Assembly: GCF_003859795.1 (NCBI RefSeq)
Contig: NZ_RQYI01000006.1
Span: 26,429-90,428 of the forward strand
Length of the DNA stretch: 64,000 bases
Origin: Alloprevotella sp. OH1205_COT-284
GTDB lineage: Bacteria > Bacteroidota > Bacteroidia > Bacteroidales > Bacteroidaceae
Direction: 5' to 3'
Each line of letters begins with the position of its first letter. The first letter of the stretch is position 1. This document shows, piece after piece, positions 48,153 to 58,004 of the stretch. The notes beneath the pieces were generated by a model. That model did not search any database and had not been told where the DNA came from. It saw nothing but the letters and a program-made list of their open reading frames with translations. The position numbers were made by a program, and so were the translations under genes.

Positions 48153-48407
48153 TTACTTAGCTCTTTCTACGATTTCAACAACTCTCCAACGCTTAGTTTT
48201 GCTCAAAGGACGAGTTTCCATGATGAGCACGGTGTCACCGACGTTGCAGTCGTTTTTCTCGTCGTGTGCGTGGTACTTCTTAGTCTTGGAGACGAACTTA
48301 CCATAAATGGGGTGTTTTTCCTTAAACTTGGCAGCCACAACGATGGTTTTCTCCATCTTATTGCTGACAACAACACCCTGTCGAGTTTTTCTTAAATTTC
48401 TTTCCAT
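48153..48407 (-). CDS. rpsQ: 30S ribosomal protein S17
   Basis: 84 residues starting [20 protein letters not shown], with [20 protein letters not shown] and [17 protein letters not shown]. The start at 48407 matches the family. An in-frame ATG 21 codons upstream (48470) would add a polar leader not seen in S17. It is separated from rpmC by 152 bp, an exceptional gap in this cluster. Confidence 0.96.
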   Translation of the reverse strand: MERNLRKTRQGVVVSNKMEKTIVVAAKFKEKHPIYGKFVSKTKKYHAHDEKNDCNVGDTVLIMETRPLSKTKRWRVVEIVERAK

Positions 48408-48559
48408 TCTGGATTGTGTATTGTTTTGGTTTCGGCGGTTGCTCTCTACATTCAAATGCTTCGTGCTCATTTGAGCGATGCTTCGTGCTCCTCAGTTCCT
48501 CAGTGGCCGTCTTCAAAGAGAGAAACTATGAATGCAAGAGTCACCTCCTAATTCCGTTT
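48408..48559 (-). promoter_or_regulatory. 152-nt spacer with perfect-like Shine-Dalgarno between rpmC and rpsQ
   Basis: The minus strand carries TTAGGAGGTGA just after the rpmC stop (complement of 48541-48551), the best Shine-Dalgarno match I found in a genome that otherwise hardly uses one. It is followed by a four-codon mini-frame (TTG CAT TCA TAG). Further on, GAGCACGAAGCAT occurs twice, 20 bp apart. A leader for control of the downstream genes is possible. Confidence 0.45.
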
Positions 48560-48751
48560 TTACTTCTCGTTCAACACAGTCTTCATCTTGGCGATGGTGC
48601 GACGAAGCGTCTTGATCTGTGCAGGATTTTCCAGGGGAGAGATGCTGTGGTTGAGCACCAAAGTTTCATAGGCAGCAACCTCAGCCGCAAGGCGTTCTGC
48701 AAGTTCGCCTTTGCTTTTGAGTTCACGAATTTCTGCAATTTTCATAATCAA
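48560..48751 (-). CDS. rpmC: 50S ribosomal protein L29
   Basis: 63 residues, two-helix L29 ([39 protein letters not shown]). It lies near the exit tunnel. The start overlaps the rplP stop by 4 bp. The ATG at 48745 (MKIAEI) is an alternative start. Confidence 0.96.
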   Translation of the reverse strand: MIMKIAEIRELKSKGELAERLAAEVAAYETLVLNHSISPLENPAQIKTLRRTIAKMKTVLNEK

Positions 48752-49173
48752 GCTTTTTTGTCGTAGTCGTGTCTTACAATGAACTTAGTGGTCACGGGCA
48801 GCTTCTGTGCGGCGAGGCGAAGAGCTTCCTTTGCCACTTCGAAGGGTACGCCTTCGATTTCGAAGATGATGCGACCGGGAGTGATGGGGAACACATATCC
48901 AACGGGATCACCCTTACCCTTACCCATGCGGACGTCGGCAGGTTTTTTGGTAACGGGTTTATCGGGGAAGATGCGAATCCAGCTCTGTCCCTCACGCTGC
49001 ATGTAGCGTGTCATGGCGATACGGGCAGCTTCGATCTGACGACCGGTGATCCAGTGTGTATCGAGGCTTTTGATACCAAAACTTCCAAAAGCGAGTTGGT
49101 TGCCGCGTTGCGCCGTGCCTTTGCTGCGACCTTTATGCGGTCTGCGATATTTTGTTCTTTTAGGCTGTAACAT
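48748..49173 (-). CDS. rplP: 50S ribosomal protein L16
   Basis: 141 residues ([60 protein letters not shown]). It organises the A-site region of 23S rRNA. It lies 20 bp after rpsC. Confidence 0.98.
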   Translation of the reverse strand: MLQPKRTKYRRPHKGRSKGTAQRGNQLAFGSFGIKSLDTHWITGRQIEAARIAMTRYMQREGQSWIRIFPDKPVTKKPADVRMGKGKGDPVGYVFPITPGRIIFEIEGVPFEVAKEALRLAAQKLPVTTKFIVRHDYDKKA

Positions 49174-49193
49174 AACTTTCTAAACGGAATCGA

Positions 49194-49979
49194 TTAACGG
49201 TTAGAATTTCTCTTGTTGCGGAACTGGCGACCGCCTTCGCGACGACCACCTTCGCGACGGCCGCTTTCTTTTTCTACGGTGAAGTTGGGTGCGAGGTCAC
49301 GCTTTCCATAAACTTCGCCACGGCAGATCCAAACTTTGATACCGAGGATACCCACTTTGGTCAAAGCCTCAGCTTGGCAATAGTCGATGTCTGCACGGAA
49401 AGTGTGAAGGGGCGTACGACCCTCTTTGTACATTTCGCTACGTGCGATTTCGGCACCGTTCAAACGTCCGCTGATTTGCACTTTAATACCTTCGGCATTG
49501 CTGCGCATTGTGTTTTCGATGGCTTTTTTGATGGCACGGCGATAGGCGATTTTTCCTTCGATCTGGCGTGCAATGCTTTTGGCCACGATATTGGCGTCGA
49601 GATCGGGCTTTTTCACCTCGAAGATGTTGATTTGAACATCTTTGTTGGTGATTTTTTGGAGTTGGAGTTTGAGTTGCTCAACATCCTTACCTCCTTGTCC
49701 GATGATCATTCCCGGACGGCTGGTGCATACGGTAATGGTCACCAATTTGGGAGTACGCTCGATAACGATGCGAGAGATGTATTCGTAAACGCTGGTGAAT
49801 TCCTTCTTATTGCCACGACCGGGCTTTTCGATGTAGCTTTTGAATCGTGCGTCGAGATATTGACGAATCTTGCTGTCTTCAAGAATATTTTCGCCGAAGT
49901 TAGAACCACCGAACCAGTTGGAGTCCCAACCGCGGATGATGCCAAGTCGGTTGGCGATAGGATTGATTTTTTGTCCCAT
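49194..49979 (-). CDS. rpsC: 30S ribosomal protein S3 with RG-rich tail
   Basis: 261 residues. The KH domain has [20 protein letters not shown] and the C-terminal half has [20 protein letters not shown] and [18 protein letters not shown]. The last 25 residues are an Arg/Gly/Glu-rich tail with repeated GRREGG, longer than in the 233-residue E. coli protein. It helps mRNA entry-channel helicase action. It lies 15 bp after rplV. Confidence 0.98.
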   Translation of the reverse strand: MGQKINPIANRLGIIRGWDSNWFGGSNFGENILEDSKIRQYLDARFKSYIEKPGRGNKKEFTSVYEYISRIVIERTPKLVTITVCTSRPGMIIGQGGKDVEQLKLQLQKITNKDVQINIFEVKKPDLDANIVAKSIARQIEGKIAYRRAIKKAIENTMRSNAEGIKVQISGRLNGAEIARSEMYKEGRTPLHTFRADIDYCQAEALTKVGILGIKVWICRGEVYGKRDLAPNFTVEKESGRREGGRREGGRQFRNKRNSNR

Positions 49980-49994
49980 TTCTTTTGTTTCTAA

Positions 49995-50399
49995 TTAGTC
50001 GTTGGTTTCTTCTTTTGTTCCCACGAAGATGGTCACATGGTTGGAACGCTTGCGAATGCGGTATCCGCGACCCTGAGGTGCGGGACGCATGCGTTTGAGC
50101 GTGGCGCCTCCGTCTACGAAGATCTTTGTGATGAACAATTCGCCTTCTTCGGCTTTGCGATCATTCTTTTGTTCCCAGTTGGCAATTGCAGAGAGGAGCA
50201 ATTTCTCAACGTTCTTGGCTGCTGCTTTCTTGCTGAAATGCAACGTTCCAAGAGCGCGATTCACCTCCATACCGCGCACCATGTCTACGACATAGCGCAT
50301 TTTGCGGGGTGAAGAGGGGCAATCATTCAACTTTGCAAAATACTGGGTTTTGAGAGCCTCCTTGCGAGCCAAGGCGGCATTTCTTTTTCTTGCTCCCAT
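49995..50399 (-). CDS. rplV: 50S ribosomal protein L22
   Basis: 134 residues ([23 protein letters not shown]-type hairpin [20 protein letters not shown]). The hairpin lines the exit tunnel, where macrolide-resistance changes arise; no unusual insertion is seen. It is 57 bp after rpsS. Confidence 0.98.
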   Translation of the reverse strand: MGARKRNAALARKEALKTQYFAKLNDCPSSPRKMRYVVDMVRGMEVNRALGTLHFSKKAAAKNVEKLLLSAIANWEQKNDRKAEEGELFITKIFVDGGATLKRMRPAPQGRGYRIRKRSNHVTIFVGTKEETND

Positions 50400-50456
50400 T
50401 ATTTAGATTGAGATTTTAGTTTGTAATGGATTGAGGTTTGAGGTAACACCTATGGC

Positions 50457-50726
50457 TTATTTTTTCTTGTTGCCACCATGGCCGCCGAACTTGCGGGTGG
50501 GTGCGAACTCACCGAGTTTGTGGCCAACCATGTTTTCTGTTACATAAACAGGGATGAACTTGTTACCATTGTGCACTGCGACGGTGTGTCCCACGAAGTC
50601 GGGGGAAATCATCGAAGCGCGGGCCCATGTCTTCACCACATTTTTCTTGCCGCTTTCGTTCATGGCAAGGATCTTCTTTTCGAGAGAAACTGCGATGTAG
50701 GGACCTTTTTTAAGAGAACGACTCAT
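50457..50726 (-). CDS. rpsS: 30S ribosomal protein S19
   Basis: 89 residues ([60 protein letters not shown]). A head protein contacting S13. It is 21 bp after rplB. Confidence 0.98.
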   Translation of the reverse strand: MSRSLKKGPYIAVSLEKKILAMNESGKKNVVKTWARASMISPDFVGHTVAVHNGNKFIPVYVTENMVGHKLGEFAPTRKFGGHGGNKKK

Positions 50727-50747
50727 ATTGCGATTCTTTTAGTGCTG

Positions 50748-51572
50748 TTATTTCTTACGTCTTTCGATAATGTACTTGTTGCTCTGCTTCTTGGGAGCTC
50801 TTGTTTTAAGACCCTTAGCATAGAGACCTGTACGAGAACGCGGATGTCCTCCGGACTGACGTCCCTCACCACCGCCCATGGGGTGATCTACGGGGTTCAT
50901 GACCACACCGCGGTTGCGAGGCCGACGACCGAGCCAACGGCTGCGACCGGCCTTACCGCTTGATTCGAGAGCGTGATCAGAGTTGCCTACGCTACCGACA
51001 GTGGCCTTACATGCACTGAGAATCTGACGAGTTTCACCCGAAGGGAGTTTGATCACACAATATTTACCTTCGCGAGAAGTGAGCTGTGCAAAGTTACCGG
51101 CCGAACGAACGAGAAGTGCGCCTTGTCCGGGGCGAAGCTCGATATTGTGGATCACCGTACCCACGGGAATATTTTGAAGAGGAAGGGCGTTTCCGATTTC
51201 GGGAGCCGCTTCGGCACCGGAAAGGAGTTTGTCGCCAACCTTCAATCCATTGGGAGCGATGATATAACGCTTTTCACCGTCAGCATAGTAAAGAAGCGCG
51301 ATACGAGCCGAACGGTTAGGGTCGTACTCGATGGTCTTTACCACTGCGGGAACACCGTCTTTCTCACGTTTGAAGTCGATGAAGCGATATTTACGCTTGT
51401 GGCCGCCGCCGAGATAACGCATGGTCATCTTTCCGTCGTTGTTGCGACCACCGCTGGCACGCTTACCGCTAACGAGAGATTTTTCCGGTACCGATGCAGT
51501 AATTTCTTCGAAAGTACCGATAGCTTTGTGTCTTTGCCCCGGTGTTGTGGGCTTAAATTTACGTACTGCCAT
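50748..51572 (-). CDS. rplB: 50S ribosomal protein L2
   Basis: 274 residues. The C-terminal signature [20 protein letters not shown] includes the His near the peptidyl-transferase centre. The N-terminal [20 protein letters not shown] is standard. It is 8 bp after rplW. Confidence 0.98.
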   Translation of the reverse strand: MAVRKFKPTTPGQRHKAIGTFEEITASVPEKSLVSGKRASGGRNNDGKMTMRYLGGGHKRKYRFIDFKREKDGVPAVVKTIEYDPNRSARIALLYYADGEKRYIIAPNGLKVGDKLLSGAEAAPEIGNALPLQNIPVGTVIHNIELRPGQGALLVRSAGNFAQLTSREGKYCVIKLPSGETRQILSACKATVGSVGNSDHALESSGKAGRSRWLGRRPRNRGVVMNPVDHPMGGGEGRQSGGHPRSRTGLYAKGLKTRAPKKQSNKYIIERRKK

Positions 51573-51580
51573 TGTTGTTT

Positions 51581-51871
51581 TTAGATATTGCTATAGAAAT
51601 CGATGGTCTCGCCTTCCTTCACGGTGACGATGGCCTTCTTGAAAGCGTTGGTACGACCACGGAGGAGACCAGCGCGTGTGTAGCGAGATTTGCTCTTACC
51701 TGCGTAAACCATAGTGTTAACGTCGGTAACAGTCACGCCGTAACGAGCCTCGACTTCAGCTTTGATCTGAAGCTTGTTGGCTTCGGGCTTCACGATAAAA
51801 CCGAAACGATTCAGCTTTTCGGAAATGCCGTTCATCTTTTCAGAGATGAGAGGTTTGATAATGAATGCCAT
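51581..51871 (-). CDS. rplW: 50S ribosomal protein L23
   Basis: 96 residues ([40 protein letters not shown]). It is the docking site for trigger factor and SRP at the tunnel exit. It is 26 bp after rplD. Confidence 0.98.
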   Translation of the reverse strand: MAFIIKPLISEKMNGISEKLNRFGFIVKPEANKLQIKAEVEARYGVTVTDVNTMVYAGKSKSRYTRAGLLRGRTNAFKKAIVTVKEGETIDFYSNI

Positions 51872-51897
51872 TACTTCGTTGTCTTGTTAATTGTGAT

Positions 51898-52527
51898 TTA
51901 CTTGGCGAGAACTTCCTCGATTTTTGCGATGGCGCTTTCCGTCACCACCATTACTCCGGCGTTCAACACGCCATAAGTATTCAGATCGGCAGCGGCGGCC
52001 ACTTTTGCTTTGGGAAGATTGCGTCCGGAGAGGTAAACATTCTTGTCTACGCCGGGCATTACCACGAGGGCTTTCTTGTCGGCGAGATTCAGATTGCCGA
52101 GCATTTCGATGAAGCTCTTGGTTTTGGGAGCGTCAAAGGTAAAGTCTTCCACCACTACGAGAGCGTTTTCTTTCACCTTATAAGAGAGCGCGCTGCGACG
52201 TGCAAGTTGCTTCACTTTCTTATTGAGCTTAAAATCGTAGTCACGGGGTTTGGGACCGAACACGCGGGCACCACCTACCAAGATCGGAGAATTGATATCA
52301 CCGCGACGAGCACCGCCGCCGCCTTTTTGACGTCCGAGCTTACGGGTAGAACCGCTCATTTCACTACGCTCCTTGGTCTTCGCCGTACCCTGACGTTGTG
52401 CTGCGAGATAGCGTTTCACATCAAGATAGATGGCATGATCATTGGGTTCAATACCGAAGACACTTTCATTGAGGGTTACCTTCTTACCGGTATCTTGACC
52501 CTTAATATTAAATACACTAACTTCCAT
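51898..52527 (-). CDS. rplD: 50S ribosomal protein L4
   Basis: 209 residues. The tunnel loop has [20 protein letters not shown] and the C-terminal half has [20 protein letters not shown] and [15 protein letters not shown]. In E. coli L4 represses this operon; whether that holds here is unknown. It starts 3 bp after the rplC stop. Confidence 0.98.
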   Translation of the reverse strand: MEVSVFNIKGQDTGKKVTLNESVFGIEPNDHAIYLDVKRYLAAQRQGTAKTKERSEMSGSTRKLGRQKGGGGARRGDINSPILVGGARVFGPKPRDYDFKLNKKVKQLARRSALSYKVKENALVVVEDFTFDAPKTKSFIEMLGNLNLADKKALVVMPGVDKNVYLSGRNLPKAKVAAAADLNTYGVLNAGVMVVTESAIAKIEEVLAK

Positions 52528-52530
52528 GTC

Positions 52531-53145
52531 TTACTTTTCTACAATTACGATTGAACCATTGCAACCGGGAACACTACCCTTGATCAAGAGCAAATTGTGT
52601 TCGGGGATAACCTTTAACACTTTCAAGTTCTGAGTGGTAACGCGCTTGCCGCCCATTTGTCCACCCATGCGCAAGCCCTTGAATACCTTCGCAGGATAAG
52701 AGCATGCTCCAATCGAACCGGGTTTGCGAAGACGGTCGTCCTGACCGTGGGTCACTTGTCCGACACCACCAAAACCGTGACGTTTCACAACACCTTGAAA
52801 GCCTTTACCTTTGGAGGTTCCGGCAACGTCCACGTAGTCGTTTTCGCTAAACAATTCAACAGTAATGGCATCGCCAAGGTTGAGTTCTTGATCATAAACA
52901 AACTCAGCCAAGTGACGCTTGGGAGTAACGCCGGCCTTTTTGAAGTGTCCGAGAAGCGGAGCGGATGTATTTTTCTCCTTGGCATCTTGGAAACCTACTT
53001 GAACCGCGGCATATCCGTCATTCTCGACGGTTTTCACCTGAGTTACTACGCAAGGACCGCATTCGATAACTGTGCACGGCACGTTTTTGCCGTCGGCACT
53101 GAAAACGGAAGTCATCCCGATTTTCTTTCCTAATAATCCTGGCAT
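52531..53145 (-). CDS. rplC: 50S ribosomal protein L3
   Basis: 204 residues starting [20 protein letters not shown], with [20 protein letters not shown] and [20 protein letters not shown]. The start at 53145 is the family start; the 15-codon in-frame extension is leader. It is the first gene of the cluster here: rpsJ, which normally precedes it, is not in the 356 bp upstream. Confidence 0.97.
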   Translation of the reverse strand: MPGLLGKKIGMTSVFSADGKNVPCTVIECGPCVVTQVKTVENDGYAAVQVGFQDAKEKNTSAPLLGHFKKAGVTPKRHLAEFVYDQELNLGDAITVELFSENDYVDVAGTSKGKGFQGVVKRHGFGGVGQVTHGQDDRLRKPGSIGACSYPAKVFKGLRMGGQMGGKRVTTQNLKVLKVIPEHNLLLIKGSVPGCNGSIVIVEK

Positions 53146-53500
53146 TTGGAATTTATTGATTTTAAGAGTTTCGTAGCCCGTCGCAGACACTACTTTGACG
53201 GGGCGAATGGTTATTGATTAAATGCTAACGTTGTTGTATAACCGTTTGATTTTCACGGAAAAAATCCGCGGAAGAGCTTTTATCTCTTTCTTTTGCGTGT
53301 GCAAAGGTAAACATAAATCCCCACATACACAACACTAAACCCCTTAATTTTCAACGTTTTCAAAAAAAACTTGCCAGTTATCGCATTTTGCTTACCTCAG
53401 TTTGAAAACCGACCGCATGAGTTCCTCCGCATTCGGCTGCCGGTTTCCGAGAACGTCGGTCGCCGTCCGAAATGGACGGATGTGCTCATCGAAAAGCGCA
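53146..53500. other. intergenic leader region of the ribosomal cluster
   Basis: It holds the rplC promoter and a roughly 150-nt leader. No rpsJ or other gene is present. The leader has a TCCGCGGA palindrome followed by T6 on the minus strand (near 53264-53277), too short to call a terminator. Confidence 0.5.
53302..53332 (-). promoter_or_regulatory. promoter of the rplC ribosomal cluster
   Basis: On the minus strand TTG (53332-53330), 20 bp, TACCTTTG (53309-53302). Transcription would start near 53295, giving a leader of about 150 nt. Confidence 0.75.
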
Positions 53501-54040
53501 TCAAGACTTGCCGGCCGCCTGAATCAGAGCCGCTTCCAACGTGTTTTCGTCGGGAGCGTCGGCATCGTCGAAAGCGGCCGAAATAATGCCCTTGGCATCA
53601 ATCACATAGGTACGCGGAATGCGCATGAGTGCAAACCGCTCATAAACCTTGCGATCGGTTTGTGCCGAATAGGGCAAAGAGAAACGCTGCTCACGCCAAT
53701 ATGCCTCCACCTCCGTTTCGGGCTGCGCACGACTGATGGGCACAAACTCCACATCGCGCAGTTCGGCAACGCCACCGCCGCGCACGCGCTCATAGAGGCG
53801 TTGCACACGGGGCAGATAGTTTCGACAATCTCCGCAGGCGGTATTGAAGAACACGATGACCGCCACGCGCCCTTTCAGCGACGCCGCCGAAATCGCGCGG
53901 CCGTCGTTCATCGTCACGGAAAACTCAGGCACGGCATCGCCCACGCGCACCACGTCGGGATTTTCTTTTTTGTCATCGGCGCAGGCAGCAAGAAAAAAGC
54001 AGAATGCCAGCGATGCCGAAATTTTGGTAAGGACAGACAT
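53501..54040 (-). CDS. TlpA/thioredoxin-like lipoprotein
   Basis: 179 residues with a lipoprotein signal (MSVLTKISASLAFCFFLAAC, Cys 20). The thioredoxin-like/AhpC-TSA domain has FSVTMNDGRAISAASLKGRV, the redox site FFNTACGDCRNYLP (CGDC, spaced CxxC) and the cis-Pro loop IPRTYVIDAKGII. It probably exchanges or reduces disulfides in the cell envelope. The CGDC pair is unusual beside the common CPPC/CGPC. It is monocistronic as far as can be seen. Confidence 0.88.
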   Translation of the reverse strand: MSVLTKISASLAFCFFLAACADDKKENPDVVRVGDAVPEFSVTMNDGRAISAASLKGRVAVIVFFNTACGDCRNYLPRVQRLYERVRGGGVAELRDVEFVPISRAQPETEVEAYWREQRFSLPYSAQTDRKVYERFALMRIPRTYVIDAKGIISAAFDDADAPDENTLEAALIQAAGKS

Positions 54041-54148
54041 TTTATCGGTTATTGATTGAACGGAAAACTGCACACGCCTTCCGACCACAAGACTGCGCCT
54101 CTTGCCCGGCCGGACAGTCGGGTGTTCGCGCGTGCGTGCATATAACTA

Positions 54149-55252
54149 TTATAAGCCTCCTCTCCGGGCTTCCTCCAATGCTTCTTCCAAAGCCGCCCAA
54201 TGTTCGGGCGTCATGTCGCGTGGCGTGAAGAGAGAAATGCCGCGGGCACCGGCTTTCAGCGATCCGAGCACGGCGGTGCGTATTTCCAAGGGCACAAGGC
54301 CGGAGTGTTCGGGATCGACGACGGAGGCTTTGTTTTTCCAATCGCGGCAAATGAAGAGGCCGCTGTAAATGGGGGCATCGCGATGCGCCACGGCTTTGAC
54401 GGCCTCATCCGTCACCTCGCCCACCCATTCGGCCGGTTGGAGATAGAAATCATTGTAGTTCATCGGGAAGAAAGCATCGACGTTCCAATTTTGCCACTGT
54501 TGGCGCACCATCCATTCGGCATGGCTCGCCGGCCCCGGGAAGACGTCGGCACTCACTTTCTTGCCGCGTGCGTGTATGGCTTCGCAAATGGCATTGACGC
54601 ACCGCGTGACGTTGTTGCAGCGGAACGTTGCCCAGTCTTTCACTTTGGAGGGGTCGGGCACGGTGCGAATATCCACGCCCGAAAGCCGTCGGAAATCGGC
54701 CACGCAACTGTCGCAGTAGCAATAGTCGGCCTTGGGGTATTCCTCATTCATGACCAGACCGTATTTATCCCACAAGCCGCGCGCGAGAATCACATCGGCG
54801 TAGCGGATGTAGTCGAGTTGCACGAAGTCCACTTCGGGAATGTCGGCAATGCGGCCGTATTGGTCGCACAGCCATGCCACGACTTTGGGGTTGTGAGGGT
54901 CGAGCGTGGTGTAGTAAGGCACGTAAACCGGTTTGTCGTAGGCACTCTCGCCAAGGCGATTGACGGTGTACCACGTCGAGTCCATTCCGCTCTGCGTGAG
55001 CGAGGGGATCCACGCATGATATTCGAGTCCGAGATTCTTGGCGATTTTCGCGGCGGTACGGTGTCTTTCAACGTCAAATCCGGCGTTGTAGCAAACGCCC
55101 GTCACGCCGTGGCTCTGCCATTCGCGGAAGTCGCGCTCCAAAGTGGCGGCGGTGGTGCTGTCGTCCCAACCCTGCCAGACATAGACGGGAATGCGCCGAA
55201 AGGAACAGGCCGAGAGCAGGGGCAGAAGGAGTAAGAAGAGTAAATGTTTCAT
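54149..55252 (-). CDS. glycoside hydrolase-like TIM-barrel lipoprotein
   Basis: 367 residues. The signal MKHLLFLLLLPLLSAC gives a lipid anchor at Cys 16. The body looks like the glycosyl-hydrolase-like (GHL) barrels: HGVTGVCYNAGFDVERH, GLEYHAWIPSLTQSG, the strand PEVDFVQLDYIRYAD, a YCYCDSCVADFRRLSG motif after it, GKKVSADVFPG and VDAFFPMNYNDFY. Asp and Tyr in VQLDYIRY are candidate active-site residues by position. No substrate is known. Its start overlaps the stop of the CBM9-like gene by 4 bp, so both are one operon with the fucosidase. Confidence 0.8.
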   Translation of the reverse strand: MKHLLFLLLLPLLSACSFRRIPVYVWQGWDDSTTAATLERDFREWQSHGVTGVCYNAGFDVERHRTAAKIAKNLGLEYHAWIPSLTQSGMDSTWYTVNRLGESAYDKPVYVPYYTTLDPHNPKVVAWLCDQYGRIADIPEVDFVQLDYIRYADVILARGLWDKYGLVMNEEYPKADYCYCDSCVADFRRLSGVDIRTVPDPSKVKDWATFRCNNVTRCVNAICEAIHARGKKVSADVFPGPASHAEWMVRQQWQNWNVDAFFPMNYNDFYLQPAEWVGEVTDEAVKAVAHRDAPIYSGLFICRDWKNKASVVDPEHSGLVPLEIRTAVLGSLKAGARGISLFTPRDMTPEHWAALEEALEEARRGGL

Positions 55253-56334
55253 GGTTTCGATTTTTCGATATGTTGAAGATGTCCTCTTTCGTCGAGAGTG
55301 GTGATGCGCCCCTCGGTGGGAGTGATGCGAATTTCAAATTTGGAACTCACGGCTTCCATTTCGATGCGCCCGCCCTCGCCCAAAGTGGCTCGATCGGCAT
55401 CGGTCAACCCCAGCTGTTCGAGGGTGGCGGCAAAACGGCCGTGGGCGGCATGATAATCTTTTTGGGCATAAAACATCGCCCACGCCAAATTGTCGTCGGG
55501 CGAGATGATGCCGCCGGTACAATCGTCCAGATCTCGCTCAAAACTGACATAAGCCCACCGTTCGGGCATGTGTATGTCTATCCGCCCCGTGGGCGACCAC
55601 ACCCAGTTTTCTTCGGGGCCGCCGGCACGGAGCCACTGCACGCGCGAGAAATTGACGCGCCAATGCCCTTCTCCTTCGGTCAGCCCCTGCGTGTAGCCAA
55701 AGTTTTTGCGAAGCGCACGCACGGGAATGGCCATTTCGACCGTCCATCCGCGATCGGTGTCGGAGAAGCAATTAAGCGTACCCTCCACATGCACGGCGTG
55801 ACGCAATCCCGAACAGTCCCAAGGCATGATGAACGAGCCTCCGCTGCGATAGGGGTGGGTCATCATCAGATCCATCATCGTATTGCGGGCATTGACTTCA
55901 AACTCATAGTAGTCTATTCCGTCGCCATCGGGATCGATGAACACCTCGAAGTCGTTTTCTTTCCAAATGATGGTGTCGCGCATCTGCAACCTCCCCACCA
56001 CGTCGGGCTCTTCGAGCGTGGCAGCCACGTAGAAGTAGTCTGCGTCCCACAGCATCTGTGCCGTGGTCGCAAACTTCGGTTTCGGTTTGTTTCCGCCTTC
56101 AATGTCCTCAAAAGGTTCCGTGTGTGGCGCGCGCTGCCAATCGGGTTCGTCGAGGCGGCCGTCGATGACGATTTCGCCCGTCCTTTTCAGACAGGAATAA
56201 CTCTTCGGCCGCGCGAGGAGAGAAGCATAGCGTTCGACGAGAGGGCGCGGCTCCGCGGCAACCGCCTCTTTTTGTCCCCAAGCGGAAAGCAACGAGGACG
56301 AGGCTAAGAGCAGGAATACGAGCGGTCTGTACAT
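55249..56334 (-). CDS. CBM9-like carbohydrate-binding secreted protein
   Basis: 361 residues with a signal peptide (MYRPLVFLLLASSSLLSAWG). A CBM9-type domain covers about 50-270: GEIVIDGRLDEPDWQRAPHT, LWDADYFYVAATLEEPDV, DFEVFIDPDGDGIDYYEFEV and GWTVEMAIPVRAL are the hallmarks. The C-terminal 90 residues are helical with a final beta part (RIEMEAVSSKFEIRITPTEG). Proteins of this layout accompany glycosidases in Bacteroidetes. It overlaps the next gene by 4 bp. Confidence 0.88.
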   Translation of the reverse strand: MYRPLVFLLLASSSLLSAWGQKEAVAAEPRPLVERYASLLARPKSYSCLKRTGEIVIDGRLDEPDWQRAPHTEPFEDIEGGNKPKPKFATTAQMLWDADYFYVAATLEEPDVVGRLQMRDTIIWKENDFEVFIDPDGDGIDYYEFEVNARNTMMDLMMTHPYRSGGSFIMPWDCSGLRHAVHVEGTLNCFSDTDRGWTVEMAIPVRALRKNFGYTQGLTEGEGHWRVNFSRVQWLRAGGPEENWVWSPTGRIDIHMPERWAYVSFERDLDDCTGGIISPDDNLAWAMFYAQKDYHAAHGRFAATLEQLGLTDADRATLGEGGRIEMEAVSSKFEIRITPTEGRITTLDERGHLQHIEKSKP

Positions 56335-56420
56335 ATATATATTATATAAGGTGTGGAGCAAAAGAGACTATCTTTGAAAAAACGGCATCTGCCAACAAGG
56401 GGACGGCAGAAACCGGGCGG

Positions 56421-57773
56421 TCAGTTGGACGTGATCACCTTGCCCTCGCCCCGATACAGCCGACAGGGTCCGTCGAGCAAGACGGCAACGACGGTGATGT
56501 TTTCGTCGAGCACGCTGTCGGGCACGTCGATGTAGAGATTTCCGGGCAGGTCGTTCCAATAGTTTTTGTTGTGCACCTTGTAGCGGAGCATTGCACCGTT
56601 GCCCACAACCCACACACGATGCACCTTGTTGAGCAATCCTTTCACTTCGATTGCGCCGTTGGGGCGATAGGGGAGATAGAGATAGAGCACATCGCCGGCG
56701 GCATTGAGAGTGGAATATCCCTGAAAATGCTCGGCCGGGATGCCGGCACGCGTGGCATAGACGGCTTCGGCGTGCTTCTTGTTCCAGCGGCCGAAGGTGC
56801 GGAGAATTTCCACCTGCTCTTCGGGCAGCGTGCCGTCGGCCTTGGGGGCGATGTCGAGCAGGAGGTTGCCCCCGTTCGAGAGGCAGTCCACATAGGTGCG
56901 GAGGAGCATTTGCGGCGTTTTGTAGTTGGTGTCGTTGTGCTGATACCCCCACGAATCGTTCATGGTCATGCAGAGCTCCCAATACTTGTCTTTCGGTCTC
57001 ACCACGGGCACGCCCTGTTCGGGCGTGGCATAGTCGCCATGTCCCTGAATGCGACTGTTGATGACGGTGGAGGGGGCATATTTACGCAGCAGCCGCACAA
57101 TGTCGGCACTGCCCCACGCTTCGGCCGTTTGTTCCCAATCGCCGTCGAACCACCACAGGTCGGGACGATAGGCGCGCGAGAGTTCTTCGAGTTGGGCGAA
57201 GTTGAAACGCCGAAACCGCTCCCAACGTTCGGGCTCGTCTTTGAGGGCATAGCGCGAGCGGGTGCGCGTAAAGTTGGGATAATCGGGGTGCGACCAGTCG
57301 AGGAGCGAATAGTAGAGCCCCAACCGGAGATTCGGCCGCCGGCGCACCTCTTCGACGAAGGGGGTGAGCACATCGCGCGCGGCAGGCGTGTTTTTGACCG
57401 TGCTGAGCGTTCCGGCCTTTGTGTTCCACAGCGCGAGGCCGTCGTGGTGTTTGGTGGTGAGCACGGTGTAGCGTGCACCGCTCTCTTCGATCAGATCCAC
57501 CCACGCCTTCGGGTCATAGCGTTCGGCGGTGAAGCCGGCACACTGCGCCATATATTCGTCGTAGGGGAGATAGTTGTTGTGAAACGACCAACTCTCGCTC
57601 ACCCCCCTCACGGCATAAATGCCCCAGTGAATGAAGATGCCGAGTTTGGCTTGCGCAAACCAAGCCATTCGTTCCGCCTTCTGCTCGGCGGTTTCGGCGA
57701 CGACGGGAGTCTGTGCCCCCATTCGGTCATACGAAAAAAGGACGAAAAAAAGAAGAAAAAGTAACTTTTTCAT
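56421..57773 (-). CDS. secreted alpha-L-fucosidase (GH29)
   Basis: 450 residues with a signal peptide (MKKLLFLLFFVLFSYDRMGA). The GH29 barrel has FIHWGIYAVRGVSESWSFHN, YTVLTTKHHDGLALWNTKAG and the nucleophile strand DLWWFDGDWE. The Asp of WWFDGDW is the expected nucleophile. NGGNLLLDIAPKADGTLP closes the domain, followed by a short beta-sandwich. It hydrolyses terminal alpha-linked fucose, for example from mucin or milk-type glycans. It leads the three-gene glycan operon. The long frame upstream of 57773 runs through repeat DNA and is not coding. Confidence 0.95.
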   Translation of the reverse strand: MKKLLFLLFFVLFSYDRMGAQTPVVAETAEQKAERMAWFAQAKLGIFIHWGIYAVRGVSESWSFHNNYLPYDEYMAQCAGFTAERYDPKAWVDLIEESGARYTVLTTKHHDGLALWNTKAGTLSTVKNTPAARDVLTPFVEEVRRRPNLRLGLYYSLLDWSHPDYPNFTRTRSRYALKDEPERWERFRRFNFAQLEELSRAYRPDLWWFDGDWEQTAEAWGSADIVRLLRKYAPSTVINSRIQGHGDYATPEQGVPVVRPKDKYWELCMTMNDSWGYQHNDTNYKTPQMLLRTYVDCLSNGGNLLLDIAPKADGTLPEEQVEILRTFGRWNKKHAEAVYATRAGIPAEHFQGYSTLNAAGDVLYLYLPYRPNGAIEVKGLLNKVHRVWVVGNGAMLRYKVHNKNYWNDLPGNLYIDVPDSVLDENITVVAVLLDGPCRLYRGEGKVITSN

Positions 57774-58004
57774 AATTAGAGAAAAGGTTGAGATGCTGAC
57801 GGCAAGCACGGGCAGAAACGCCTCGCAACACATCGCCGAAAGCCGTTGTCGGCAAATATATAAAAAAAAATGAAAACCACACGTCTTTTCTTCTTTTTTT
57901 TGCCGTTCAACCGCCCCTCCCCTTCCACCGACGCCCCGACCTCCCGAAACGGTGGGAAGAGCGGCCGCCTCCGAACGGCAAGGTGCAAACACGGCACAGG
58001 AAGC

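Noticed and set aside
48408..48470. 21-residue N-terminal extension of S17 ([10 protein letters not shown]...)
   Set aside because: S17 proteins begin at the MERNLRKT equivalent; the extension lies in the repeat-bearing spacer.
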